From NCBI RefSeq assembly GCF_029525575.1, contig NZ_JAPDIA010000007.1, positions 496,001 through 560,000 of the forward strand: 64,000 bases of DNA, written 5' to 3'. This document shows positions 25,654 through 35,087 of this stretch, one piece after another. Position numbers and translations under genes: made by a program. Below the pieces are notes generated by a model that worked only from the letters and a program-made list of their open reading frames with translations, did not search any database and had not been told where the DNA came from. The DNA is from Cohnella rhizosphaerae. Lineage in GTDB: Bacteria; Bacillota; Bacilli; Paenibacillales; Paenibacillaceae. Positions within the stretch are counted from its first letter, which is position 1; every line of letters starts with the position of its first letter.

Positions 25654-26011
25654 ATGTCGGGACATCGACCGGGCATGGACATGGCGGCGCTCGGCGCGCT
25701 GGCCGAGCCGAACCGCATGCAGATCGTCGAGCTGCTCCGCGACGGCCCGCTCACCGTAGGCGAGATCGCGGACCGGCTGGGCATGCGGCAGCCCCAAGCC
25801 TCCAAGCATTTGAAGGTGCTGGGGGGAGAGCGGGATCGTCGAAGCGAAGGCGGATGCCAACCGGCGGATTTATCGGCTGCGTCCCGAGCCGTTCCGGGCG
25901 CTGGATACGTGGGTGCGTTCCTTCGGCCGACTGATGGAGGAACGGTTCGACAAGCTGGACGACTACTTGCGGGAGCTGCAGGACAAGGAACGAACGGAAG
26001 ACCCCAAATAA
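25654..26011 (+). CDS. ArsR-family repressor (one frame break)
   Basis: About 118 residues after removing one G from the G6 run at ~25822. The winged helix is clear: LGALAEPNRMQIVELLRDG, LTVGEIADRLGMRQPQASKH, then LKVLGESGIVEAKADANRRI and YRLRPEPFRALD. It lacks the metal-binding Cys pair of ArsR/SmtB and looks like the SdpR-type group that controls an adjacent AHSA1 gene. ATG at 25654 follows AGAGGTG by about 6 nt; the GTG three codons upstream is less likely. It is cotranscribed with the gene at 26039 and preceded by its own operator. Confidence 0.87.
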
Positions 26012-26038
26012 ACGATAAAATTCGAGGAGGAATTTTCA

Positions 26039-26554
26039 ATGTCCAACAATGCGATGGTTTCGAGAGTAGAAGGCGATCGGGTGCTGGTGCTGGAGCGCGT
26101 ATTCGACGCGCCGCGCGAGCTGGTGTTCAACATGTTCAAGGAAGCCGAGCATCTGAAGCGCTGGTGGGGACCGCGGGGCTGGGAAGTGCCGGTGTGCAAC
26201 ATCGATTTCCGTCCGGGCGGCGTGTGGCATTATTGCATGAAGTGCGAGGATCCGAACCAGGGTCAGTTCTACGGCATGGAGTCGTGGGGGAAAGGCGTGT
26301 ACAAGGAGATCGTCGAAGGGGAAAAGATCGTGTACGTCGACTACTTCTCCGATGCCGAGGGCAACACGAACGAAGCGCTGCCGTCGACTGAAGTCACGCT
26401 GGCGTTCATCGACGCGGGCGGCAAGACGAAGCTGGTCAATCGCGGCGAATACGCGACCGCGGAAGCGCTCAAGACCGTCATGGACATGGGCATGCTGCAG
26501 GGCATCACCGAGACGTGGGATCGTCTCGAGGAGCGTCTGAACGCGGTCAAGTAA
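26039..26554 (+). CDS. AHSA1-type SRPBCC-domain protein
   Basis: 171 residues with a single SRPBCC (Bet v1-like) domain: FDAPRELVFNMFKEAEHLKR, WWGPRGWEVPVCNIDFRPGG, then GVYKEIVEGEKIVYVDYFSD and TEVTLAFIDAGGKTKL. The fold forms a deep hydrophobic cavity; the ligand is unknown. GAGGAGG lies 8 nt upstream. It follows its ArsR repressor by 27 bp, a pairing common in Bacillota. Confidence 0.88.
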   Translation: MSNNAMVSRVEGDRVLVLERVFDAPRELVFNMFKEAEHLKRWWGPRGWEVPVCNIDFRPGGVWHYCMKCEDPNQGQFYGMESWGKGVYKEIVEGEKIVYVDYFSDAEGNTNEALPSTEVTLAFIDAGGKTKLVNRGEYATAEALKTVMDMGMLQGITETWDRLEERLNAVK

Positions 26555-26566
26555 ATTTTGAACGGC

Positions 26567-26605
26567 AAAAGGCGGACGCCGATATACGGCGGCCCGCCTT
26601 TTTTT
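26567..26605. terminator. Bidirectional terminator between AHSA1 and aldo/keto reductase genes
   Basis: AAAAGGCGG (26567-26575) pairs with CCGCCTTTT (26594-26602), extended by GCCG/CGGC inside. T7 follows on the plus strand, and the A4 before the stem gives a short T run on the minus strand. Confidence 0.8.
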
Positions 26606-26667
26606 GTCGTGAAGCTTATAACGGCCAGGCGATGATTCGCGTCTGCCGGGGCGGAGCGCCTTAAGGC

Positions 26668-27585
26668 TTAAGGCAGAATATTGCCTGCCGCGCGATAAAT
26701 CTCGTACCACTCTTCGCGCGTCAGTTGGACGTCGCCAGCCTTGACGCAGTCGAGGAGGCGCTCGACGTTCATCGTCCCGGTGACCGGCTGCATGCGCGCC
26801 GGATGGCGGAGCAGCCAGGCGATCGCGATCGTCGTGTTGCTGACCGCGTACTTCTTGGCGACTTCGTCGATCTTCGCGTTCAGCTCGGGGAATTCTTCGT
26901 TGTCGAGGAATACGCCCTTGAAGAACCCGTATTGGAACGGCGACCACGGCTGAACGGTAATGTCGTTCAGGCGGCAATAGTCCAGGATGCTGCCGTCGCG
27001 GTCGATCGCGGAGTCGTTTTCCATGTTCACGTTGACGCCGTTCGAGATCATGTTGGCGTTCGTGATGCTCAGCTGCAGCTGGTTCGCCACGAGCGGTTGC
27101 TTGACGTATTTCTTCAGCAGCTCGATCTGCATCGGCTTCTGGTTGGACACGCCGAAGTGGCGAACCTTGCCGGCGCTCTCCAGCTTGTCGAACGCTTCGG
27201 CGACCTCTTCCGGCTCGACCAGCGCGTCGGGGCGATGGAGCAGCAGGATGTCCAGGTAGTCGGTCTTCAGACGCTTCAGAATGCCGTCGACCGAAGTCAG
27301 GATATGTTCCTTGGAAAAGTCGAACGAACCTTTGCGGATGCCGCACTTGGATTGCAGGACGATCTTCTCCCGGATGTCGTCGTTCATATGAATGGCGTCG
27401 GCGAAAATCTCCTCGCAGGCGCCTCCGCCATAGATGTCGGCATGATCGAAAAAGTTCGCGCCCGCTTCGAGCGACGTTTGAACGAAGCGCTCGGCCTCCG
27501 CCTTCTCCAGCGAATTGATGCGCATGCAGCCGACCGCGATTACGGGTACCTCGAGCGAGCTTGTCCCCAATTGAATCGTTCTCAC
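26668..27585 (-). CDS. Aldo/keto reductase (YdhF-like)
   Basis: 305 residues, NADP(H)-dependent oxidoreductase of the TIM-barrel AKR family. The catalytic tetrad is visible: Asp in FFDHADIYGGG, Tyr in the same motif, Lys in VLQSKCGIRKG, His in LLLHRPDALV. The coenzyme region includes GVSNQKPMQIELL and ITVQPWSPFQYG. A GTG start at 27585 has GGAGG 8 nt upstream. Its substrate is unknown. It lies next to, but is transcribed apart from, the GH2 gene, whose terminator is about 170 bp away. Confidence 0.9.
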   Translation of the reverse strand: MRTIQLGTSSLEVPVIAVGCMRINSLEKAEAERFVQTSLEAGANFFDHADIYGGGACEEIFADAIHMNDDIREKIVLQSKCGIRKGSFDFSKEHILTSVDGILKRLKTDYLDILLLHRPDALVEPEEVAEAFDKLESAGKVRHFGVSNQKPMQIELLKKYVKQPLVANQLQLSITNANMISNGVNVNMENDSAIDRDGSILDYCRLNDITVQPWSPFQYGFFKGVFLDNEEFPELNAKIDEVAKKYAVSNTTIAIAWLLRHPARMQPVTGTMNVERLLDCVKAGDVQLTREEWYEIYRAAGNILP

Positions 27586-27753
27586 TTCGAATGCCTCCTG
27601 CCTATGATTGAAGTAGCTTTCACGGCACTATCATAACGCTTTCGCGCGCGGAGCGCCAGAGCGAACGCGCGTTTACAAAAGCCGGGACGCGCAGCAATCG
27701 CGTCATGGAGCGAAAAATAGCGTCCGCCTCGACGAAAAATCAGGACGACAGAC

Positions 27754-27804
27754 AAAAAGAAACGCAGCCCTTGTCCCGCCCGATCGAGAAGGGACAATGG
27801 CTGC
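27754..27804 (-). terminator. Intrinsic terminator of the sugar operon
   Basis: On the minus strand GCAGCCATTGTCCC pairs with GGGACAAGGGCTGC (one wobble) around a 13-nt loop, with TTTCTTTTT after it. It lies immediately after the GH2 stop. Confidence 0.85.
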
Positions 27805-27811
27805 GCCGTTG

Positions 27812-30800
27812 CTATAAGAACGAATGGATGCCGCGCAGGCGCACCATGCCGAGCAGTTGACCGACGGTCAGCGTCGCTTCGGGCTCGAAGCGGTCGCCGA
27901 GCGCGTAGCCCAGCAGTTCGCCGAACAGATAGGCGGATTCGGGCCGCTTGAAGTCGGCCGGCGTCCGCCAAGCCAGCGTGGAGACGAGCAGCCGGCCGGC
28001 TCCGACGCGCGCCTCGAGGATGGCGGCGAGGCGCTTGGCGCGGTTGAAGTTGTCCACGATCTCGACGATGGGCCGGACGCCCGGCACGGCGTCGAGGCAG
28101 ATCGCGGGCGTGCCGTTCAGCAGGCGATACCACTGCCAGTCGGATCTTCCGTCGTGCGGGAAGCCGCCGAGCGCCGGATGATCCCGAACGATGGCGCCCA
28201 TCGTGCCGCCCGCCTGCTCGGAGAACATGAGATAGTTCCAGAAGACGGGCAGATACTTGGTCATGACGGCGTCGTACAGCTCCGATTCGCCGGCGAGCAG
28301 CAGCACGCGGCCGCCGGCGACGAGATGCTGGAGCACGTTGGTCGTCAGACGCTCGACGATCGCGAGGCGAACGCCGCGCCGCGCCGGATCGAGCCGCGGA
28401 TCGAATCTCGCGTTCGGCTCGTGGATCGCGCCGTACAGCGCGGATTTGAGCGCGGGCACGCTGGTCCACACCGTCTCTTCGGCCTTCGAGGGCTTGGGCC
28501 GCGGGAACGACCAGAAAGACCAGGCGTTGCGGATCGTTCCGTCCGCGAACGACGCATCGTCGCTTTCCCAACGGGCCTCGAGCACGATGCGCGCGGCCGC
28601 GCGATCCTGGCCGCATCCGACCTGTACGATGCCGATCTCCGCGACCTCTCCGGCGCGTAGCTCCGCGACTTCGAGGCGCCCGGCGCCGAGCGTCTCTTCG
28701 CCAGCGGACAACCGCCAAGCGACGCGGCCTTTTAAGATCGGCGCTTCGCCGTAATGCGAGACGAGCAGGCGGACGGGCAAGCGTTCTCCCGCGAACGACG
28801 TACGCCCGGCGCACGACATGAGCAGCACCGTCGACCCGTTAAAATCCAGCGCGCGCTGCGGCTCGATCGTCCCTTTGCTGTCCCAGAACGCATCGAGCAG
28901 CCCCGTCGTCGCATGGCCCTGCCCGGGAAAGTCGCGAATGTCCAGCAGCTGCACGCCCGCCGCGTCCGGCGTACGCCTCGCCCGCTCCATCGCTTCCTTG
29001 AGCGCGCGCGTCTGATGGACGCCGGTCGCCTCGATCCACTCGGGCACGCGGGCCGCGAGTCCTTTGGCCTCGAGCGTCTCTTCGATCGTCTCGAGCCAGG
29101 TCGGCCGGAGGACGCCCGTGTACTTGACCTTCTCCGAAGGGCGCGCGTACATCGCGAACTGCGCGTGCTCGTGCCCGATGACCGGCTTGGCGCTGAGCCT
29201 GGCGACGGCGGAAAAGTCGCGGTCGGTGGCGGGCATCGCGATCTCCTCGGTCTTGAGCGGCGTATGCCAGTTGAACGAGGGGATAAAAAAGTCGCCCTCG
29301 CGATCCTGCTCCGGCAACTGACCGAAGCCGGTGTTGTCCGTGACGAGTCTCGAAGGATCCAGCTCTCGCGCCAGCCTCACCAGCTCGTTCAACCGGGGGG
29401 TGGCCGTTGTCTTTCACGAGCTCGTTGCCCATCGCGAACAGGACGAAGGACGGATGCGCGTTCAGTTGATCATAGATGCGCCTAAGCTCCGCTTCGAGGA
29501 AGGCGTCCACGTCGGCGGGCGGCTCGGCTTCGCGCGGCTGATAGTGCGCCGACCAATGCGGCAGCTCCGCCTGCACGAGCATGCCCGCCTCGTCGGCGGC
29601 TTCCCAGAACGGCTCCGGAGCCGTCCAGCCGTGCAGCCGCACATGGTTGAAGCCGTAAGACTTGGCGATGCGGAATTGGCGATCGTAATGATCCTTGTCC
29701 CACACCGGGTACCCGGTCAACGGGAAAATGCAGCAATCGACGTAGCCGCGCAGCCAGACCGGATGCCCGTTCAGCAGCAGGCGCTTGCCTTCGGCCGCGA
29801 GTCGCCGCAGGCCGGGCCGCCTTGCCGTCCGGTCCAGCGTCTCGCCGTCGCGCACGACCGCGAACGCCGCCTCGTATAGCTGCGGACGTGCGTCGGTCCA
29901 AAACGCGGGCGCGTCGCCGACCGCGCAGATCAGCTCGGCGACGAAGCCGGCATCCGCTTTTCCATGGCTGCGAGCTCCGTTGTCGCCCAGCCCGTCTTGC
30001 CTGCCGTCGAGTCCGCCCAGCCCTTCGTGTCTACCGCCCAGCCCTTCGTGCCTGTCGCCCAGCCCGTCGTGGCCGCTCGCCGCTTCGACGAGCGCCGCGG
30101 CTGCGCGGAACGTCTCGCCGTTCGGCGCTTGAAACGTCGCGACGACGGCGTCGCCCGCCGCGAGCGCCCCGCTAGCCGTCACGCGGCAGCGGAAAATGCC
30201 CGCCGCCGGATCGGGCGCGATCGCGACCGTCTCGATCCGGGCTGGAGCGAGCCGCGCGAGCCGCACGCCGCCCGTGATGCCGCCCCAGGCCGTGGCGGTA
30301 TGGCGCGTATGGATGTGGCTGTCCGCCAGCGGCAGCCGCATCCGGTTGTCCACGCGGATGGCGAGCTCGTTCGCGCCATGCCGGACGACGCCGCGCAGCC
30401 GATAAACATGCGGCGCGGACAGGCTGTCTCGCCTCCCCGCATACGCGCCGTTCACCCATACCTCGGTCGTCCAGCGCGCGCCCGCGATCGTCAGCGCCCA
30501 GGCTGCCTCTGTCGCCCGAGCCGCGTCCCCGGCCGCGTCCGCCGCAGCGCCCGTCCGCACGCCGGCATGGACGGCGCTCGTTTCCAAGGCGCCTTCCGTC
30601 GCCTGTCCGGTCCAGTCCGACTTTTCCGCATCCCCGACGCAGAACGTCGTCCGGTACCATGCCGCGCCCTCGTATTCGCGCACCTTGGTCCATGTGTCGA
30701 TCTGGCCGTACGCCGGCGCGTCTCCGTAGCCCTGCTCCTCCCAGGAGCCGGGCACCTGAATCGCGTCTTCGCCGAAGGCGCCGTCCGGCGGCGGCGCGTC

Positions 30801-30875
30801 CGCATACCTGTCGTCGCGATCGAGCAGGAACCGCCATTGTCCGTCCAGCCGCAGCTGTCGTTCGTTCATCCGCAT
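27812..30875 (-). CDS. Glycoside hydrolase family 2 enzyme (one frame break)
   Basis: About 1020 residues, beta-galactosidase/glucuronidase type. The N-terminal jelly-roll sugar-binding domain has RWRFLLDRDDRYADAPPP-like sequence, QVPGSWEEQGYGDAP and AAWYRTTF. The catalytic TIM barrel shows HVRLHGWTAPEPFWEAADE, the acid/base Glu in FAMGNELVKD, and a probable nucleophile Glu in PVIGHEHAQFA. A C6 tract at ~29397 is one base too long; repair joins KDNGHPRLNELVRL. The start ATG 30875 has GGAG 10 nt upstream. Around residues 275-315 lies a 7-residue repeat (GLGGRHE-like) not expected in the family. No signal peptide is seen, so it probably acts inside the cell on sugars imported by the adjacent ABC system. 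The exact sugar is unknown. Confidence 0.87.
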
Positions 30876-31026
30876 TGCCGCTACACTCCGTTCCACAAAG
30901 TAACTTCAAGCATTCTCCGCGTATGCGCGGCCTCCCGCAGACTCGCATTCAAGCGTCCCGCGGCTGCGATAAATGAGCCGAATCCGACCGGTCGTTCGGC
31001 GCAGCCGCAGGAATGCAGCTGGTTCG

Positions 31027-31848
31027 TCACCCCTTGACCGCCCCCGCGGTCAAGCCCTTCATGAACGTCTTCGACCCGAGCACGAACAGGATCAGCACCG
31101 GCACGGTCGTCAGCGACAGCGCGAGCATCCGCGCCGCGTAGTCGGTGCGATGGACGATGCCCAGGTTCGAGATGAAGATCGGCAGCGTGTACCATTCCGA
31201 TTTGTTGATCGTCACGAGCGGGAGCAGGTAGTTGTTCCACGACCACAGGAAGACGAGCGTGGCGAGCGTCGCGAGGCCCGGCTTCATGATCGGCAGCACG
31301 ATCCGGACGAAGATGCCCGGCTCCGAGCAACCGTCGATGCGCGCGCACTCCAGTAGGTCGTTAGGGATCGAGTCGCGGATGAACTGGACCATGAAAAACG
31401 CGCCGAACGGGAAAGCCGCCCACACGAGGATGACCGGCCACAGCGTATTGCCGACGCCGAGGTTGCGCATTTCGATAATATAGCCGATCAGGCCGACCTG
31501 CGTCGGGACCATCATCGTCAGGACGACGAACGTCTGCAGCGCCTTCCGTCCGCGGAATTCGAACTTCGCGAGCGCGTAGCCGATGAGCGTGCTCGTCAGC
31601 GTCGCCAGGACGACGGACACGACGGACACGATCAGGCTGTTGAGGTAGACCCCCATGAAGTCGGCGGACATGACCGTCTTCAGGTTGTCGGCCAGATAGC
31701 CGCCCGGCGCGATCGGGATGCCCTTGAACAGGTCCTCGTTGTAGTGCGTGCCCATGACGATCATGATGTAAAAGGGAAACAGGGACAGCGCCGAGATGAC
31801 GACAAGACAGATCCACATGAGCGTTTTTGCCGTTTTTGCCGCGTTCAT
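31027..31848 (-). CDS. Carbohydrate ABC transporter permease (MalG/UgpE type)
   Basis: 273 residues, six membrane helices. The EAA loop ECARIDGCSEPGIFVRIVLP is the ATPase-docking motif of the MalG family. It ends KTFMKGLTAGAVKG, the usual C-terminus. ATG at 31848 is preceded by GGAGGACAAGCG and overlaps the stop of the MalF-type gene as ATGA. It forms the heterodimeric channel with that protein. No ATPase gene is present, so a shared MsmX-type ATPase is likely. Confidence 0.92.
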   Translation of the reverse strand: MNAAKTAKTLMWICLVVISALSLFPFYIMIVMGTHYNEDLFKGIPIAPGGYLADNLKTVMSADFMGVYLNSLIVSVVSVVLATLTSTLIGYALAKFEFRGRKALQTFVVLTMMVPTQVGLIGYIIEMRNLGVGNTLWPVILVWAAFPFGAFFMVQFIRDSIPNDLLECARIDGCSEPGIFVRIVLPIMKPGLATLATLVFLWSWNNYLLPLVTINKSEWYTLPIFISNLGIVHRTDYAARMLALSLTTVPVLILFVLGSKTFMKGLTAGAVKG

Positions 31849-32813
31849 CGCTTGTCCTCCTTCGGCGCCGTCAGGCGGTAGCTCAAGATCGAGAAAAACA
31901 CGATGATGACGAACAGCGAGTAAGCGATCGAAGAGGCGTACCCGAAACGCGTATTGGAAATGAACGATTCGTCCACGAATTTCCAAATGACGGTAAGCGC
32001 CGTGTTGTCCGGTCCGCCGACCTGCGCGGAGCCCGACCAGCCGCCGTACAGCAGCTTCGGTTCGTCGAACAGCTGCAGGCCGCCGATGACCGAGGTCACG
32101 ACGAGGAACACGGTGATGTTGCGCAGCAGCGGCATCGTGATCTTGCGAAACGTATGCAGGCCCGTCGAACCGTCCATTTTGGCCGCTTCGTACACGTCCT
32201 GCGGAATGACCGTCATGCCGGCCATGAAGATGATCATGAAGTAGCCGAGGTTGCGCCAGATGACCATCAAAGCGATGATCGCGCGCGAGCCCCAAGGGTC
32301 CTGCAGCCAGTAAAATCCTTCTTGCAGCCAGCCAAGCTTCGTCAGCAGCAGGTTGACGAGCCCGGTCTGCCAGTCGAACAGGTAGGAAAAGATAAAGCCG
32401 ATCGCGACGGGCGTCGTGATGTACGGCAGCACGTTGATCGTCTGGAACAGGCGCTTGCCCCGCGTCAGTTGAAACGTCCAGTAAGCGAGCACGAGACCCA
32501 GGATCAGCGTGAGGGGGATAAACATGAGCATCATGATCAGCGTGTTCCACAGCGACTTGATGAACAACGGATCGTTCGTCCACAGCTGGACGTAGTTTTT
32601 GAAGCCGATATAGGTTTTCTCGCTAATGCCGTTCCAGTCATGCAGGCTCAGCACGAAGGAGTAGAGGACCGGGTACAGTTGAAAAGCCGCATAAGCCAGC
32701 ACAAACGGCAGCGCGAAAAGATAGGGCCACAAATGTGGCCCCCATCTGCGTTTGCGGGATGCGGCGGAGGTGGCGGCGGCCGGTGCGAGGCTTTGTTCCG
32801 CGTTCACGTTCAT
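31845..32813 (-). CDS. Carbohydrate ABC transporter permease (MalF/UgpA type)
   Basis: 322 residues. The first helix is LWPYLFALPFVLAYAAFQLY followed by LYSFVLSLHDWNG. The EAA loop is YEAAKMDGSTGLHTFRKITM, and FFSILSYRLTAPKEDK closes the protein. ATG at 32813 (MNVNAEQ) is the start that places the membrane helices normally; GAGGG abuts it closely, so translation may be coupled to the upstream binding-protein gene, which ends 17 bp before. Confidence 0.9.
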   Translation of the reverse strand: MNVNAEQSLAPAAATSAASRKRRWGPHLWPYLFALPFVLAYAAFQLYPVLYSFVLSLHDWNGISEKTYIGFKNYVQLWTNDPLFIKSLWNTLIMMLMFIPLTLILGLVLAYWTFQLTRGKRLFQTINVLPYITTPVAIGFIFSYLFDWQTGLVNLLLTKLGWLQEGFYWLQDPWGSRAIIALMVIWRNLGYFMIIFMAGMTVIPQDVYEAAKMDGSTGLHTFRKITMPLLRNITVFLVVTSVIGGLQLFDEPKLLYGGWSGSAQVGGPDNTALTVIWKFVDESFISNTRFGYASSIAYSLFVIIVFFSILSYRLTAPKEDKR

Positions 32814-32829
32814 CCCTCGATTCTGTAGG

Positions 32830-34221
32830 TTACTTGACGGTCGCGTCGGATGCCTTGTTCTTCGTCTCGGCGATGAACTTCTGCAGCGCGGCGTCCGCGG
32901 TGACCGACGTATCCTTCGTCCAGAGCGGGTACAGCGCGTTGAATACGCCATCCACGACCGAGTCGTACTTCGACTGCGGCTCGCCCTTCATGTCGGGCAC
33001 GATCTTTTCCATGAAGTACTTCGCGAGGTTCTGGCCGCCGAAAAATTCGTCGTACGGTCCCGGCGCGTCGATCAGATCCTTGTGCGTCACGTAAAACGAC
33101 TTGGAGCCGGTCATGTTGCCGAACGTCTTGAAGTTGTAGGCGGCGCCTTCGTCCGACAGGTACGCGTACTGTACGAACGCCCAGGCGGCTTCCTTGTTTT
33201 TGCTGTCCTTGTAAATGCCGACGGCGGTGCCGCCGCGCGTGAAGCCGCCCTCCGGCGCCTTGACGAGACCCCAGCGTCCCTTGCCGTCCGGATCGTTGGC
33301 CGAGATATGCCACTTCGGACCCCACGGCGCCATCGGGTAGAACATGAACTCGCCCTTGGCCATCGAAGCCGACCAGGCCGGCGTCCACAGCTCGTTTTTG
33401 CCGAGGATGCCCGCGTCGCGCATTTCGAACAGGCGGTCCAGCGGTTCCTTGACCTTGGCGGTCAGATCGATCTCGGCGCCGTTCACGTAAGGCGCGAAGT
33501 TTTGCCCCTTCAGCGGGATGAATGCGTCGCCGAGGCCGGGCAGCATGAGCACCTTGCCGCCGCTCTTGTCCTTCAGCTCCTTGCCCTTGGCGATGAAGTC
33601 GTCCCAGGTGAAGATCAGCTTTTCCAGCTCGGTAGGGTCGTCGGTTCCCCAGTATTGCTTGGCGAGGTCGCGGCGGTAGGCGAAGCCGGCCGGCGTGATC
33701 GCCTGATCGACCGCGATGACCTCGCCCTTGCCGTTCGAGATGTACGGTACGGTGAAGTCGAGCACCGTGCTCTTGTCGAAGTTGTACGGCGCGCCTTCGA
33801 GGTTGTCGAGCACGCCGAGATCGAACAGCTTGCCGCGGTAGGCGGATTCGCCGAGAATGACGTCCGGCACGTCCGAGCCGGAGGCGATGCCGCTCTGCAG
33901 CTTCTGCAGGTAGTCGTTCGGATTGACGACGGTGACTTCGACCTTGACGTTCGGATACTTCTTGTTGAACTCGGCGATCATGCCCTTCTGGAACGCTTCG
34001 TCCCAATCCCATACCTTGACCGTGCCGCTGAGCTGCGTCGGATCGGCGCTCGCCGCGGGCGCGGAAGACGAGGCGCCAGCGCTGCTGGCCGCCGGAGACG
34101 AAGCGGACGGCGAGGCGCCGCCGTTTTCATTGTTGTTGCCGCCGCACGCCGCGAGCGCGCCGGAGAGCAGAAGCAGCGAGAGCGCGCCTGCCGTGCGTTT
34201 TTTCGTGAGCAAGTGTGTCAC
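32830..34221 (-). CDS. Carbohydrate ABC transporter substrate-binding lipoprotein
   Basis: 463 residues. A signal peptide with lipobox ALAAC is followed by a Ser/Ala-rich linker and an SBP_bac_1 fold: VKVWDWDEAFQKGMIAEFNK, NDYLQKLQSGIASGSDVPDV, then FTWDDFIAKGKELKDK and KGEFMFYPMAPWG. A GTG start at 34221 is chosen because AGGGGGT lies 8 nt before it and the signal peptide starts there. It delivers a sugar to the two permeases downstream. The YesM/YesN pair encoded upstream on the same strand is its probable regulator. Confidence 0.9.
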   Translation of the reverse strand: MTHLLTKKRTAGALSLLLLSGALAACGGNNNENGGASPSASSPAASSAGASSSAPAASADPTQLSGTVKVWDWDEAFQKGMIAEFNKKYPNVKVEVTVVNPNDYLQKLQSGIASGSDVPDVILGESAYRGKLFDLGVLDNLEGAPYNFDKSTVLDFTVPYISNGKGEVIAVDQAITPAGFAYRRDLAKQYWGTDDPTELEKLIFTWDDFIAKGKELKDKSGGKVLMLPGLGDAFIPLKGQNFAPYVNGAEIDLTAKVKEPLDRLFEMRDAGILGKNELWTPAWSASMAKGEFMFYPMAPWGPKWHISANDPDGKGRWGLVKAPEGGFTRGGTAVGIYKDSKNKEAAWAFVQYAYLSDEGAAYNFKTFGNMTGSKSFYVTHKDLIDAPGPYDEFFGGQNLAKYFMEKIVPDMKGEPQSKYDSVVDGVFNALYPLWTKDTSVTADAALQKFIAETKNKASDATVK

Positions 34222-34374
34222 TTGGATGGACCCCCTATAGAACTGTGATGTAAGTGCTTGCATAAGTATCGTAACCCGGGGGGAGCGTGCGCGGATAATG
34301 CGGAAAACCTGCGATTTTGTATAAAATCCGGAGGTTCGGCGGGGGGAAGGCTTCGCCGGGAGCCGCCGGGAGCG

Positions 34375-34478
34375 GAGATGCACGGAAAAACCGTGCATCT
34401 CCCGTGGGAACCGCCGCCGGGGAGCGGAGTTGCATGGAAAAACCGTGCATCTCCGGTGGGAACCGCCTGCCGCTCTGG
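34375..34478. repeat. Array D: two 52-bp palindromic repeats
   Basis: Units start at 34375 and 34427, exactly 52 bp apart. Each has the hairpin GATGCACGG-aaaaa-CCGTGCATC (first copy perfect; second with GTTGCATGG), then a CTCC.GTGGGAACCGCC tail. It lies just upstream of the sugar-binding lipoprotein gene, directly before array E. Confidence 0.85.
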
Positions 34479-34490
34479 ACAACGCCGATA

Positions 34491-35070
34491 AGTGCGAAAT
34501 GGCACTAACGCCGCCTCTGCGATGCGCTCAACGGTGGCGATGAGTGCGAAATGGCACTAACGCCGCCTCTGCGACGCTCTGAACGGTGCCGATGAGTGCG
34601 AAATGGCACTAACGCCGCCTCTGCGACGCTCTGAACGGTGCCGATGAGTGCGAAATGGCACTAACGCCGCCTCTGCGACGCTCTGAACGGTGCCGATGAG
34701 CGCGAAATGGCACTAACGCCGCCTCTGCGACGCTCTGAACGGTGGCGATGAGTGCGAAATGGCACTAACGCCGCCTCTACGACGCTCTGAACGGTGGCGA
34801 TGAGTGCGAAATGGCACTAACGCCGCCTCTACGACGCTCTGAACGGTGGCGATGAGTGCGAAATGGCACTAACGCCGCCTCTGCGACGCTCTGAACGGTG
34901 GCGATGAGTGCGAAATGGAACTAACGCCGCCTCTGCGACGATCCGAACGGTGCCGATGAGTGCGAAATGGCACTAACGCCGCCTCTACGACGCTCTCAGC
35001 GGTGGCGATGAGTGCGAAATGGAACTAACGCCGCCTCTGCGACGATCCGAACGGTGCCGATAAGCGCAAA
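34491..35070. repeat. Array E: twelve tandem 52-bp repeats
   Basis: AGTGCGAAATGG starts lie at 34491, 34543, 34595, 34647, 34699, 34751, 34803, 34855, 34907, 34959, 35011, and a decayed copy at 35063: eleven intervals of exactly 52 bp. The dyad AGTGC-gaaatg-GCACT sits in each unit, followed by AACGCCGCCTCTGCGACG and CTCTGAACGGTGGCGATG. The core AAATGGCACTAACGC resembles AAATGCCGCTAACGC of array A, so the two arrays share an origin. It separates the kinase gene from the sugar-binding gene. Confidence 0.95.
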
Positions 35071-35087
35071 GGGCCTGCTGTTATGCC

